64,000 bases of DNA from Aphanomyces cochlioides (lineage: Eukaryota; Oomycota; Saprolegniomycetes; Saprolegniales; Verrucalvaceae): positions 372,001 to 436,000 of the forward strand of contig JAHQRK010000029.1 of NCBI GenBank assembly GCA_019828595.1, written 5' to 3'. Positions 10,234-22,658 of the stretch are shown one piece after another. The notes under the pieces were generated by a model. That model had not been told where the DNA came from, did not search any database, and worked only from the letters and a program-made list of their open reading frames with translations. The stretch's first letter is position 1; each line of letters begins with the position of its first letter. The translations under genes were made by a program, and so were the position numbers.

Positions 10234-12084
10234 GACGCAATTTGGCCTCCTTGTCGTCTCGCCGTTCTTGTCGTCGTGTTGCACCGAGAAAGACACGTCG
10301 AACGAGCGGGGAAATTGATTGGGGGGGAACTTCCAAGAGATGTTTCCTCTTGAGAGAGCTAGTGGAAGCTGCACCTAATGTTTACCATTTTGCCTGTCAG
10401 CTGACCTGTGCTACATGTATTCCGTTTTGGTCGAGTAATCGCCCGAGGGGTGTTCTTGGGCGTCGTGTCGGTGCCCCCCCCTTGATGAATTATGGATAGT
10501 TTTTAATGGCAATTTCAGCTAACATGGTATCGTTCGAGTCCAAGCTCGGCTATACGTGTCGTCGAGATGGTCTAGACTGTCGAGATGAACAATGTCGTGC
10601 TACGGATTGGAACAGAGCACACCTGCATCAACAATCGCAGGCGTTACTTGTGACATGCATCCAACTCTTGTTTGGCAGCAGGTTTGATGCACCCTAGTGA
10701 GATGTACCCACGCCATCGCGCACCCACCAGGCTCGACTCCACTCTGTAATTTGCGTAATTTCCACGCTACGTAGTTCGCCCCACCGGCTCAGAGGTTTAT
10801 CTGATCGGCAACTCTGTCATATAACATGAACATAAGTTTTCACAGTATACGCTGCTTTAAAATATTGCATATTTTTTATTAACCTGTTACAACGTATATT
10901 CTTTTAGGTATTTATTGAAAAAGGTTATAATTGTTGAAAGTATTTCATATGGTGTTGGTTGTTGTAAAGCCATTTTCGCCCCCCTTGAACAGGAGTGCTC
11001 TTCGTCGTATGAATAGAGCCTCGAATCGTCTTGCCTTTTCCACCGTATAGCCTATACGTATAGGAGCTCAGCAAACGGACCGGTTGTTTCTTTCCCCACC
11101 GACAAACGGCAGTGCAATGCACGATAGACATTTCAAAGAGTGAAATTGATCTTGATTTTTTTCTAATAAAAAAAAAGACTAGAATGACAAGACAATGGTG
11201 TTGCAAAGCAGGAGAGTGTGGGCTGCTTGCTCCGAAACCAATGTCAAAAGTCGCAACCCCATGAGGCCAGGCAGTCCATGGCCCCCACGACGACGGTATT
11301 TCATGTTCAATTCGGGCCAAAGACATGACGCCCGCCACGCCAAATCAGCGGAAATTCCACCGTGTCTTGTAGATCTTTTGCACCGTGCTATTGTTTGAGT
11401 TGCATGGTAGGGGCTGCGAAATACTGTATCTATTGTACAATGTTTGGGGAGATAGCGTCGTTGTGTCGGCCATGCTCTTGGCATTCTTGCATACTATAAT
11501 AGTATTGGTCTGTCTAGACTTGAACTTGAAAATGTGAAACACGAACAATTGTAGCCACGCCCGTCGTCCTGCTAATTGAACATTGGACAGCTGTACAATT
11601 TTGAGACTTGCTTGAAAATTCCATCGATTCCGCACCCCCTCCCTTTGCGAATCGACCTCACATCCATATCTCCTCGTTGAATATAGCGAAAAGGACGATG
11701 GAGAGCCCCCGAGCAGGAAAATTCCCGACAAAGTTGAGAACACAACAGACGATGGCTCAAAGCGAGCCTATGTCGGATGTTCAACAATTGTTTGCTGGAT
11801 TTCGAGCATTCAAACCCGACAGGATCAAGCAAAAGTTCGATCGTTTTCGCCAATGCGCCAATGCGAGGAACAAACTATGAAAACTTATAAGCTCAAAATA
11901 TATTAAAATTCCAAGGCATTTAGTACCAAAAATTTGTGACACCGAAAATAGCCTCAATTTCTCAAAAGGAATATACATTTTTTTATTTTTTTCTACAGGT
12001 AATCAGTAAATATAGTTTTGAAGCTACCAAGCAGTTGGAGAAACTCACGTTGAAAATTTAAGCACGAAACGAACTCTACTGCGC
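10234..12084. other. Intergenic region, no convincing gene
   Basis: 10430-10590 is the duplicated upstream flank shared with 6480-6680. A short plus-strand frame, 11698-11880, could encode 60 residues with a basic C-terminus, but it has no signal peptide, domain or initiator. A minus-strand stretch near 10950-11100 has a basic composition faintly like family A tails. Neither is strong enough to call. Confidence 0.4.
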
Positions 12085-12768
12085 TCACTTTCGTCGTGCC
12101 GAGTTGCCGTTCTTCTTTGTCTCGAGCATCTTTTGGCGATTTGTCTTGCTGGCGGGGTTTGGCTGGCGTTCGTTGGACTTTTTCGGAGCTGGTTTTGGTC
12201 CCTTGTCGAGGCTGACTGAAGATGGAGCACTGTTGCTTCGGGTGATTCTCTGCATGAGTGGTCGCGGTTGGTTCAACGAAATGCGGCTTTTTTTGTCTGA
12301 GACTGCTTTGAGTTCGGGGTTCCTTTCCGTGAGCGTCTTGAGAATTTTTGGACCCTGTTTCGCCTTGTGGTTGGCAACCATTCGGCCAATCTTCTCGCCG
12401 AGCGACGTGCCAGCCTTTATGCCCCCCAACTCGCCTACGAGACGCCCCGCGACGCCTCCAGCTGTCGCCCCAGCGATCATGCCACCCGGGCCAGCAGCCA
12501 TGCCAATACCCATACCGCCAGCGGCACCTGCTGCCATGCCAACACCACCACCCGCGGCTTTGCCGAACCTGCGGCCCCACTTTTGTCCAGACTTTTCATG
12601 CTTGCTCAATTGAGGTCCATACTGGGGGTCGTTGCCACGCAGCACGCGGTTGATTTGGTCAGCTTGAGCAACATATATGGCATCATCCACGGCAATCAAG
12701 TCGTTGGGTTGGTCGTGGCTCCAAGCAAGAGCACAAGTTGCAAAGAGAGCGAGAATCGAGGTACGCAT
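12085..12768 (-). CDS. Secreted protein, family A, with exact RxLR (RVLR) motif
   Basis: A 227-residue protein from the ATG at 12768, chosen over far-upstream frame extension because it opens a signal peptide (MRTSILALFATCALAWS) and lies 22 nt after an initiator-like element. RVLR at 41-44 is an exact R-x-L-R, within ADQINRVLRG; no clear EER follows. Residues about 60-120 are an unusually long glycine/alanine zipper with many GxxxG steps (for example GGGVGMAAGAAGGMGIGMAA). The last 80 residues are Lys/Arg/Ser/Pro-rich and probably disordered. It is the most divergent intact family A member; decayed relatives of this subtype lie near 47 and 54.3 kb. An exported effector-like role is inferred only. 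Confidence 0.8.
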   Translation of the reverse strand: MRTSILALFATCALAWSHDQPNDLIAVDDAIYVAQADQINRVLRGNDPQYGPQLSKHEKSGQKWGRRFGKAAGGGVGMAAGAAGGMGIGMAAGPGGMIAGATAGGVAGRLVGELGGIKAGTSLGEKIGRMVANHKAKQGPKILKTLTERNPELKAVSDKKSRISLNQPRPLMQRITRSNSAPSSVSLDKGPKPAPKKSNERQPNPASKTNRQKMLETKKNGNSARRK

Positions 12769-12778
12769 GGTGCAGAGT

Positions 12779-12791
12779 AGATTGAACAATG
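12779..12791 (-). promoter_or_regulatory. Initiator-like element of the 12085-12768 gene
   Basis: CATTGTTCAATCT on the minus strand resembles the oomycete Inr; spacing to the ATG is 22 nt. Confidence 0.5.
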
Positions 12792-13118
12792 AGGTCGACA
12801 TATGCATCCAACGACGAACGACAAACTTGTCGTCGATTTGTATCACGCCAAGCGACGCAACGAACGTACTAGGAAATCGATCGATGCATCCAAGTGTTGT
12901 TTTTTCTTCGACATTCAGAGAACAGTTGGACCGCATCCTTTCCACCCCCCCTGGGCTGTCGTAGATGGAGATCAACATGACCACGGGATTCAGTGGAAAC
13001 ATCGCCATGCCTTTGAGATGGCTTTGACGAGGTCGTGTGTCGTTCTGGGTGCATTTTTGCGGTGGATGGAGCACTAACATGTGTGGATTCCTGTGGAGGA
13101 ACCCAAATTCCATCGTCA

Positions 13119-13330
13119 ACTTCGACGTAGTACAGTGCACCCCCAGTTTTCGCCTCATGCAATCTTCAAAAATTATATTAGGGTATTATAATTGAAAGTA
13201 CTTTATTTCAAAGGTTTATAGTATTCATAATACATAATGTGAAAATAAATAAATATGTTACAATAAAATACACAGGATATAAGGTGTTAGAGGGAGACGA
13301 AAACTGGGGGTGCTCTGTACAACCCCACGC
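13119..13330. repeat. Inverted pair of CGAAAACTGGGGG motifs, possible LTR end
   Basis: TGAGGCGAAAACTGGGGGTG (minus strand, around 13130-13155) and TGTTAGAGGGAGACGAAAAC followed by TGGGGGTGCTCTGTAC (plus strand, from about 13287) are related and inverted, with an AT-rich gap between. The second begins TGTTAG, which could be the outer end of the LTR belonging to the adjacent Copia element. A third copy (GTGAGGCGAAAACTGGGGGA) lies at about 52800. No second LTR was found to confirm. Confidence 0.35.
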
Positions 13331-14445
13331 TCCTGCGGTGAACAGCGCCAGCAGATGTTCCAATGGGTTTCAACAGTTGCACGAGTTGAGCGCACCCAGA
13401 TGCGATGCGATTTCTGTCAGGAGGGGCAACCAAGGAAGGGTGCGAGAAGGAAACGGAAATGAGGAAGCGTTGGAAAAGAGAACTGGAGCGACTAGGCACA
13501 GATGGGAGGCGGAGCAACCCCTGAACACAAGAGAGCAGAAGAGGGGAAAACCAAAAGTGAGATTGGCCGGTTACTAGACTACTAACCGGACAACGAACGG
13601 AGGGGGAGCAGGGGCTCAGGCCCAGAAAAGGGCCAAACGCAGGAGCCCGCACAGAAGTGCAATGAGGAGGCTAGAGAAGAGCCAGCGAGAGGACCCGCAT
13701 AAGTGCGCCTGCCGGAGCCCTCAAAAGGACGCACTCACGACAGCCACCCCACATCGGAGGGCGAAGGAAGCGGACCGAGAAAGCGGGGCCTCCAAAAGAA
13801 ACAGGGCAAGGTGTGAGAGGGCGATACAAGCCACACACAACGGCACGGACGCCACCCGAGAACCCAGCGGGAAACAGGACGCACAAAATGAACTACAAAG
13901 GAGTGAGTAGAGAAGGACCAAGGTTGACTAGGAAGTCGGATGAAAAATTGGGTGTCAGGAGACGGTCGAGAGGAAAAGCATGGAGCTTCTGTTGATGAAA
14001 ATAATACAGACATGCAGTGGCATTCACAACGGTCAAAGGGCATAAAAGCCAGATCGGAAGCAGTAGGCACCAATTCATGCACAATGACGCTAACAGTAAT
14101 GAGTGAGACGATCATAATGCAGCGCAGGTGATCAGTCTGGACCGCCGACATCGAACGACACACACAGACATATGCACAAACGGCACGGAACTGAAGCGCC
14201 TTTGCAGGTAACTAGCACGTGTACCTATACATCAAGGCCTTCCAGGGCGTCTCATGTCGGCACAACCGAAGAAAGGAGTTCAACTGTCATCCTCAAGACG
14301 TAGCATGAAAGCTAGGGAAGAGTATAGGAGAACTCTTGGGGGGTAGAAAAGGGAAAATGAAAATGGGAAAGCCACCCGAATAGAGGATATGGAGAAAACA
14401 CGGAGGGAAAATGGAGAAATAAGCAGAACAAGTGAGTATAGAAAC
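13331..14445. other. Probable 3' LTR or untranslated region of the Copia element
   Basis: G/A-rich on the plus strand, with no recognisable domain in any frame. Its position immediately downstream of the minus-strand Copia pol suggests 3' untranslated region plus LTR, but without the partner LTR the boundaries cannot be set. Confidence 0.35.
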
Positions 14446-16368
14446 TCAGTGATGGAGCGGGATCGAGCCACCCGAATCAGTAACTTCGGCTAAGGATAGG
14501 AGCATCAGAGACTTGCAAAACGATTTGAAAGCAGGCTCAGGATGAGCTTTCGTAAAGAAGTCAGCCAATTGATGATTCTTGGTGTTGCAGTAGCGCAATT
14601 CAAAATGTTTGGCTTCGACCAAGTCTCGAACAAACATGTAGCGCACATCAATGTGCTTGGAGCGACCATGATGCACGGAGTTTTGTGCCACATGGATGGT
14701 GGACTGGATATCTTCATAGATGATAACAGGTTGGTCAGAAGACTGTTTGAGCTCAGAAGCGAGCTGTTGAATGTATAAACATTCTTGGATACAGAGGGCA
14801 AGAGCCACAAATTCAGCTTCAGTAGTGCTGAGTGTAACAATATTTTGCTTCTTTGCAAGCCAAGAAATGGGGCTGCCAAGGAGGAGCAAGACATAGCCTC
14901 TGACACATCGACGTGTGTCTTTGCAATTTGCATAAACAGCATCAACGTAGGCAGAGATGAAGGGTTTGTGAATGAAATCACTGCCACCTAGGAGTAGGCC
15001 ACGAGAACGAGTTCCATTGATGTATCGTAGGACGCGTTTTGCAGCACGCCAATAGGCTGGACCAGGATTTTCAAGGAACTGGCTGAGTTGTTGGAGGGGA
15101 AAAGCCAAATCGGGACGAGTGCCCATGGCTAAATACATAAGACTCCCGACCAAGGAGCGGTAGGGCTTGGAAGCCATAAAAGCAATGTCATCAGGCGTAG
15201 AAGCAAACTGAGACTTGGAGAGTTTGGTCGTACACTCAAAAGGAGTATGGACAGGATGGGAGGACGCCATATCAAAGCGTGTAACCACGGTCTCACAGTT
15301 ACGAGATTGGTGAATAAAAAGGGTTTTGGCTGAACGATTACGTTCAATTTGCCACCCTAAGATATCACGCGCTTCTCCGAGATCTTTCATTTGAAAGCGA
15401 TCAAAAAGGGAGAGTTTCATGGATGAAACCAGGGAGGTAGTGGGGCAATGATAAGGAGATCATCCACGTAGAGACTGACAATAGTAAATCCATCATCGGA
15501 TGTGTGTAAGAAGACACACCGATCTTTGTGGAGGCGAGTAAAGCCTTTGGAGGTCATAAATTCGACAAAAGTCCAATACCAAAGGTGAGGGGCTTGTTTG
15601 AGACCATAAAGGCACTTCTTGAGTCGGCAGACGTAATCGCGACGAGATTTCGATGTAACGAAAGAGCCAGGAGGTTGTTCCATAAAGATAAGACAGTCAA
15701 TTTTGCCATTGAGAAAAGCAGTTTTGACGTCCATTTGGTAGCATTCAAGGTCATAGACCGCCACAAGGGTGAAGAGAAGTCGAAGCACTTCTAAACGAAC
15801 CACAGGAGCAAAGATTTCGGTGTAGTCAACACCATGCTCTTGCATAAAGCTTTTTGACGACAAGTCGAGCCTTGTAAATGCCACCGGGTTTGAGACGAAA
15901 CACCCATCGGCAAGGCAATACTTTTTGTGATGGATCACGTCGAACAAGATCGTAGGTCCCATTGGAAATAAGAGAACGAAACTCATCTTCCGCAGCAGAA
16001 AGCCATTTGTCCTTGTCTGGACGAGACATGGCATCAGTCCAAGAAATTGGATCAGACTCAGGAGAGTGAACGCGTGATGCGAGGAGTGCATACACCGTAA
16101 TGGGTTCAAGGTGGGGTAAAGATAGAGCAGTAAAGGGTAGAGTATGAGGAGACTCAAACGAAAAAGAGTTTGAGGGATGAGGAAAGGAGATTGTTGAGAG
16201 AGCAAGAGGAGAAATTTCCTCTAAATAGGAGGTATCCATGGAGGGATATTTGGAGGAGAAAGACAGAAGCGTCAAGGTTGGCATGGAGGCCAAAAGGAGG
16301 GGCTTCGGAAAAATTTGGAAAATGATGGAGCAGAGTAAATTGCTGAGGATTGGGAGCTGGACACACAA
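14446..16368 (-). pseudogene. Copia reverse transcriptase and RNase H, frameshifted
   Basis: RT motifs on the minus strand: MDVKTAFLNG at the start of the palm, LKKCLYGLKQAPHLWY, and the catalytic LYVDDLLIIA box near 15.45 kb. RNase H follows: LSTTEAEFVALALCIQE, HVAQNSVHHGRSKHIDVRY and the terminal LADFFTKA. The sequence is spread over at least three overlapping frames (15826-16368, 15417-16205, 14446-15420), so frameshifts lie near 15.85 kb and 15.42 kb. Catalytic residues are still present, suggesting decay by indels rather than selection on the active site. It completes the pol gene of the Copia element. Confidence 0.85.
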
Positions 16369-16404
16369 AAGGAAAAGCAGCTTCCATGGAAGAGAAATGG
16401 GTAG

Positions 16405-18372
16405 CTAGACAAGCTGGATTTGGATTGGTTGATCAATAATGATGGTATTTGGGCGATCAAGCGCGGCATGCAATGGAGGCAGCGGGGCATTGGGTTGAAG
16501 GGTTGGAATAAAATTGGGATCATTTCTCGCACGAAGACGATATTCGGCAGAAGCCTCAATAGAATTGATCGCAGGAAATTCGGTCTCAAAGAAGAAGACA
16601 TCTCTAGAGTAAATGAGTTGATGAGACAACAGATGCACAAGAGTATAGCCTTTTCTGTTGGAAGGAAGACCAACGAACATGGCTTTGAGGGTGGATGGAT
16701 CCAACTTGGAGGGACGAGCTTCTTGCTGAATATGCACGAATGCAGTGCAGCCAAAAGTCTTGATGTAGCAAAGGGGAGGATGTGTATTGAAAACACGAAA
16801 ATAAGGAGATTGGCCATCATTCGAAGTCGATGGTAGGATATTGCCAAGCCAAGCGGCATAATCGAGAGCAGTTGCCCAGAGAAATTTGGGAATGAGCATG
16901 GCACGTATCTTTTGGACAAGGATGCCGATACGGCGCTGAGCAACACCATTCTGTTGAGGAGAGTAGGCATTTGAGAAAGTAAATCGAGTGTGATATTTTG
17001 GCGTAATGAGACGCGCAAGTTTTTCGTACTCACCAGCATTGTCACTACGAAGAGTTCCAATGTCTGTGGGCTGTGCATGAATAAGCACGTCGATGTCCCT
17101 CTTGAAAAGAGATAGGGCATCGAGACGGAATTGCTCGTAGGTTTGATAAAGGTCAGAGCGACGCTGGATAGGTAATGTCCAGGTGTAGCGAGAGTAGTCG
17201 TCTACAAAAACAACAAAATATCGGCTTCCACTAGGAGAGGGAAAAGAGCATGGACCCCAAATGTCGGAGTGGACAAGGGAAAGAAAGGTACGCGCACGGA
17301 AAACAGCGCTGGAGTTGAAAGGAGAGCGTCGAGATTTCGCATAAGCGCAGGTCTCACAGAGGAGGTCTTTGAGTTGACGAGGCTTAAAGACTTGGAGTTC
17401 GGGATGGTCTTTGATCAAACGATCAATTGCTCCATGGCCAGGATGACCGAGGCGACGATGCCAAAGACGAACGAGGTTTTGGTTGGAGAGTCGCGAGTCA
17501 GAGATGAGACTATAGAAACAGTCAGATGAAATGGGTAAGGGCTCATGGAAGGAGCGTGAAGGAGTAGGAGTGAGAATGCTATGTAGAGCATGCCAATAAG
17601 TAGGATTGGTCGTAGAAGAAAAAGTAGGAGAAGATGCCACTTGAGGAGCTGTGGAAGGGTGAAGTGAGTTCACGAAGCGAAAACACTCAGGATAATACGC
17701 ATAAATGTGCGATTGATCATTAAGACGATCATTGGAGGGTAGAAAAGCAAGGATAGAACCCAGGAAACTGCGGTAGTGTTGGAGTAGATTCGCAGCAACG
17801 GTATGTTGGGGCTTCACTGGCTTGTGAGTAGAAACGCCAGGAGTGTCAAAGTTGACCGGCTTCAATGTGCCAGGAGTGGCATGGAAGGAGTAAATACCCA
17901 TGCTGTTCGCAGGAGCTTCGACACAGGAGTTCGACGGAGTCAAAAGGTTGCACATGGATGGGCTAGGAAAAATAATTTGGTAGCTATCAGAGATAGCATG
18001 GCGGACAGAGAGGAGATTGAACGCCAGATGAGGACAGTGTAACCAAAAAGAGAAGGTAATTGCAGAAGAAGAAGTCTGCGTTGGTGGCTTGGCAAAGGAA
18101 TTACCAAGTATCGTCACATTGAGTGACAAAGGACCGTAGCCGACAACAGGAAGTGTAGCGCCATTGCCAACCGTAATAGCGAGAGCGCAAGGCTCGTAGG
18201 AGGTAAAATACTCAATGTAAGGAGTACACGAGCAGGTAGCTCCAGAGTCGATGATCCAATGTGAACGGAGGTGTTGAATCTTGAACCACTGGGGGAAGAG
18301 GAGTCCCATCGGGTAGAGGATCGCAGCGGCCAAGATTGAGCTGTAACGCATAGGACTGGGTCGCAGGGTCAT
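16405..18372 (-). pseudogene. Copia protease and integrase
   Basis: A 655-residue open frame. It begins with the aspartic protease signature HWIIDSGATCSCTP, followed by the GAG-pre-integrase zinc region (LWHRRLGHPGHGAIDRL then LCETCAYAK) and an integrase core with VHSDIWGP, FVDDYSRYTW, LRSDNAGEY and YSPQQNGVAQRRIG. The integrase D-D-E acids are recognisable (D in HSDIWG, D in SDNAGEY, and a position normally E in QQNGVAER, here QQNGVAQR). That last replacement suggests loss of the third acid. The frame continues into RT only after a frameshift near 16.4 kb. Confidence 0.85.
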
Positions 18373-20625
18373 GGAGGACGTTCAGCAACGGTGGAGAAGG
18401 AACTCCATTGAGGTTCACGATAGGTAAAGGACCAGGAATGATGTCAACACGATCGGAGTCGTCCAAGGCTTGGAGAGAGGGAGGAGGATTGAAACCTCGA
18501 GGAACAAGGGCCACAAAGTCAGCCTTGGTGGGTTCAGAAGGAAGAGCAACCACCAAATTGTCGGGAAAAATAGGGACTGTGACCTTCAAGCGTTGGAATT
18601 GCGGGACTGGAATAAAAGGATTCGAGAGGTGGGAAGGAAGACCAAGGACAATAGAAGTGTCGGAGCGACTGGGCGCATTGGAGGACGCAATTTGAGACAC
18701 ATGGGGGCTCGGAGTAATAGAGGTGGTGGTGGTTGTGTCGAGTGAAGCCAACACAGGGGTAGTAGAGGAAGTTTGTCCAGAAGAGGGTGCCAAAGGAGCG
18801 GCAGAAGAAGTTGTTGGATGAGAGACATCACCAGGAGGCGCAGGATTCACAGAAGTGTTATCAGTCTTCGCGCGCTTCGTGTTGATAATATTTTCCTCAA
18901 AGTTGGAGAGTCGTTTCGGAGGAATCAGTCGAGAAGAGGGCGACTTGGCAGGAGGTAAGGTCCAACATAGTTTCAGGAGGAGTGGATTGGGGCCAATACG
19001 GAGATTGTGGTCCAGAGTCAAAAAAGGATGGAGTAGGATCCTGTTGAGGAGGTGCAGAGAAGGCACTAGAAGGAGGAAGAGGTACATAAGGAGGTAGCGG
19101 AGCAGGATAAGTTGTCAACGCAGAGGCAGTATTGGCAGGAGGAGCGCCATGGAGGGACCAGCATGAGATGAGCTGCTGCGCTTCCCACCACCGTAACCGC
19201 GATCTTGGCTGCGGTCGCGATAGTAGCGGTCATCGGAGGGACCGTTGGAAGAATGGTGATAGGAGCCACCAGCGCCGCCAGGAGGTGGATCTCGATTGTC
19301 ACGAGAGGTGTGACGAGGAGCACTTTGGCGTGAACGCCGTGATCGACGCTGTTCTTGTTCCAAGAGATGCTTGCCAGTGCGGTGGAAGACGTCAGGATCG
19401 AAACCGACAATCATGCACTTGGGTTCTCGCATGTAATGCGCAAGGAGCGTCATACAATGGTTGGAGTTGTGGCCAGGGATGCCGCAGTAATAGCAAATAG
19501 GTCGAGGGCCAGTATAGGAGTGGCACGCAGAATGAGCATAAGAAGGAACGGCTTGTGGAGCAGGAGGAGGAGCAAGCTCAAGGCCAGGTGCAGGAGCAGG
19601 AGCAGGCTGAGTAGGAGCAGCATGAGCTTGGGGAGAGAAAAAGGAAGAAGGATTCAAAAATGAGTTGGTCGGGGCCGCAAGAGAAGCCGGCTGATAGGCG
19701 AGAGATGGCCCAGAAGTGGTCGAGGGAGGATAATAGGGTGGATGAGCAGAAAGCGGAGCATTCGACGTCGCAGCATTGATGGTAGCAGCACGCGTGTCGT
19801 AGGAATCAGGAGTCCCAAAAGCAGAGGTACGCAGGAGTCGCGTCTGGAGACAGCTTCGAATGGTGTCGTCAACAGCAGCGTTGGACGGAGGAGTTCCATT
19901 CTTGAGCGCAGATTGCAGAAGCTTGCGCAGCGCTGCCCAGACAGATTCTTCGCGCTGAAACACTTCAGAAGCACGGACGAGATAACGGAGATCCCAGAAG
20001 TGAGTAGCATAGGCATCTACGGAGAGATTGTGCCATTCGGAGGGCTGCCTAACATTGCGGTAATTCGCTTGGTGCTCCTTGAGTAGGTCCAGAGCATTAT
20101 CACAAGCTTCGCCAGGAGTCCAGGACACACGGAGGCCCGCACGAAGGATAGAGGAAGGATCCGTGCGAGTGGGATGGTCTTCAAATCGAGCATGAATAGC
20201 TTGATACAAGAGGTAAGGATCGCTCTCATTTGAGAAGCAGGAGCGCAACAGAGGAGACAGCGCTGAGTTGAGGAAAATGATCGCATCGGAGCGAAGGTTG
20301 GCAAGAGTAGTCTTGCTCAGGCGATCATAAGTGGCCTTCCGATAACGGGTCTCATAAGCAGAAACTTCAGCTTGTCGAGCAGCAAGCTCATTGCCACTGA
20401 GAGACGGATCAACGTAGTAGTCCGCTTCATGGGTCACTTTATCACCACGGAGAGTGCGCTCATATTCATCGATGAATCGAGAAGTGAGGTCTTCAGGGAC
20501 ATAGTTCGCTTCCAAGTAGAAAGAATCGAACGCCGGGCAGATTTAGCATACTGCATAAATTGCTTGTTCCACTGAGGGAATGTCGAGGAAATGATCTCGT
20601 CCAGGATGGGACAGCAAATGTATTT
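18373..20625 (-). pseudogene. Copia gag and gag-pol linker, frameshifted
   Basis: The main gag frame, 19115-20515, has a helical capsid-like N-terminal two thirds and a single CCHC zinc knuckle, CYYCGIPGHNSNHC (C-x2-C-x4-H-x4-C), near 19.49 kb, followed by an Arg/Asp/Ser-rich tail. Upstream, another frame reads FPQWNKQFMQYAKSARR directly before FDSFYLEANYVPED of the main frame, so a 1-nt deletion lies near 20.54 kb and gag extends to about 20.62 kb. The 18.2-19.09 kb frame is a Pro/Ser/Thr-rich linker to protease in yet another frame. Confidence 0.8.
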
Positions 20626-22658
20626 GAGAATTTTAACATTTCAAATATTTTATCTTTATGTTTCTATGGAATAAAAATAAATCTTCAAAGTTCAATTTCA
20701 CACACACATTTGCAAGGCAACCTGCCTTGAGAAAGTTCTATCCAATAAAAATTCATAAATATAGAAAAATATTGCCCAATAGCTCAAAAGAAAGGATATG
20801 CTCGCAATGTCAAGCAGCAGCGACAACTTCACCGTGGAAGACGCACGCAGAAATAGGATAAGCAGGATAAGCTCGGACACTCGTGCAAGATATACGTTTG
20901 GAAAATAGTCAGATTGTGAAATGAGCATCCCTTTTAGGTCGCCCACACTTGCTCCTACAACTTTCAAGCTCATCTACTGTGTGCTCGACAGATCTTAACA
21001 CCTTTGTTTACAAAGGTGTTCAATTTATTATTCGGACAGTTAAAAACAAGCCTAATATTCAACCTGGTACCCTCAGTGGCTACAGAAGTGTGATAAAGAG
21101 TCTCTACAGGGATAGGCAAATGAGATCCTCACCATAATCATTTGGCAAGATCAAAGAATTCTATTCAGGTACCAAGTATGACATAGAACTAAGTTATTCA
21201 GGATTTACTGGTCTGTTGTTAATCTTTACTTGTTGATTGAGAGAGACACAAAGAGACACACAAAATGGAATCTAATGTGTCTCTCAATCAACAGATTTGA
21301 CAATGAATTCTTGTCTTGAGCCTGGTCTTCTCAAATGCAAACAATCCACGAACATTTCGTTGTGATCTACTCAATGAGAGGAGGCAATCCTACGCACGTC
21401 GTTGTCTTGAACGGCCTTCCTTGTCTCGAAAGCAACATGCTTGTTTTCACAGAAACAGACAACCAATTATACTACAAGTTATTTTCAATTGGACAATATT
21501 CATAAGCAAGGTTGATCGCCTTGCAAATTCCATCAACAAGTCATTGTGTCGTCCTTTGAGGCTTGGCTGACCAGCCTCGGTCATTCACAGCTCAAAGTCA
21601 TCGCACCGAGAGCTCCACACTATAGATGTGTTTTTTATGAAATTTCCCAAACAAACATGCTTTTGTTTGTTTGTCAAACATTTCCAAACAATAGGTGAAC
21701 ATTTATCCGTAAGTACACACATCCGGACATTGATTTCGTTACTTTGACATTTCATACCCTGTCACTCTTCATAGATTTTCATTACTGTCAAATACAGTAC
21801 AACCTCAAGAACCTATTTTGCTATGGGAAGAATCAAGCCACCGCTTTGGGATCACTTCAAGGACTTACCTCATGATGAATCAAAGAATCTTCCCCGTGCG
21901 CGCGGTGCAAACATTGTGAGCAAGACATCGCAAGGGCGTCTCATCACATTAACTGCATTTAATAAATTACATGAAATATTGTCGTTTGGGTCCAAAACTG
22001 GAGTTTTGAGATGTTTCGAAAATGTTTCAATTAATTGACGCACACACTATTTAAGGTTTACGCAAGAATTTTGTCGATCATAACCGTTAAATAGTGTAAT
22101 TTCAAACGTTTTAAATGTTTGAAAACCATGTTCGAAGCATTCAATTTCATTACATTTGAAGTTTGTATTGCGTCATTTTTGCGTCAAAATGGCTGCGTCG
22201 ATATTTTCTTTGCAAGATTCTAGTTTTTTCTAGACACACAATATATCACGCAGTGAATAGCTTTATGGACTCAATGGCATTGTCGAAAACATTGAACGGT
22301 CCGGACCTTTCGGTAATGACAATGAACAGCTACAAACATCTATGGCTCATTGTGCCATCAATGGTGCCTTATTGTTCAATCGACAAATTTAATTTGCATC
22401 CGCTATTCAACCTCCCAGGTCGTAAGTCATCGCGATCACCACTTAGTCGATGCTTTTGTAACATGAAAACAAAGTACAGCAATTTATAGCGGATCTTAGC
22501 GTTGTGCACAGCTTTGTATAATTTCACGGTCTGCACCCCATTTCCACTATTGCTTGGAATCTACTAGCCAGGTGTGTGATATTGATGAACATGATACCTT
22601 GCTCAAGTCCAGGTCACTTGATTGCATTGGTTATCACAGTGAGCCAATCAAATCCAAT
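20626..22658. other. AT-rich intergenic stretch with hairpins
   Basis: No gene recognised. Two clear hairpins: AACACCTTTGT / ACAAAGGTGTT at about 20998-21021, and a longer one at about 21229-21297 pairing TGTTGATTGAGAG with its complement, CTCTCAATCAACA. Function unknown. Confidence 0.45.

Larger units (their letters stand above)
14446..20625 (-). mobile_element. Ty1/Copia LTR retrotransposon, degraded, single copy
   Basis: The minus strand shows gag, protease, integrase, reverse transcriptase and RNase H in that order, the Copia order (integrase before RT). Several frameshifts break the frame, so it is inactive. The 5' (right) side ends in AT-rich DNA near 20.63 kb without an LTR or primer-binding site that I can identify, so it may be 5'-truncated. 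The 3' LTR probably lies within 13.29-14.44 kb. Confidence 0.85.

Noticed and set aside
12085..13158. Longer version of the family A gene starting near 13158
   Set aside because: The extra 130 residues precede the predicted transcription start and the signal peptide; paralogues start at the internal ATG.
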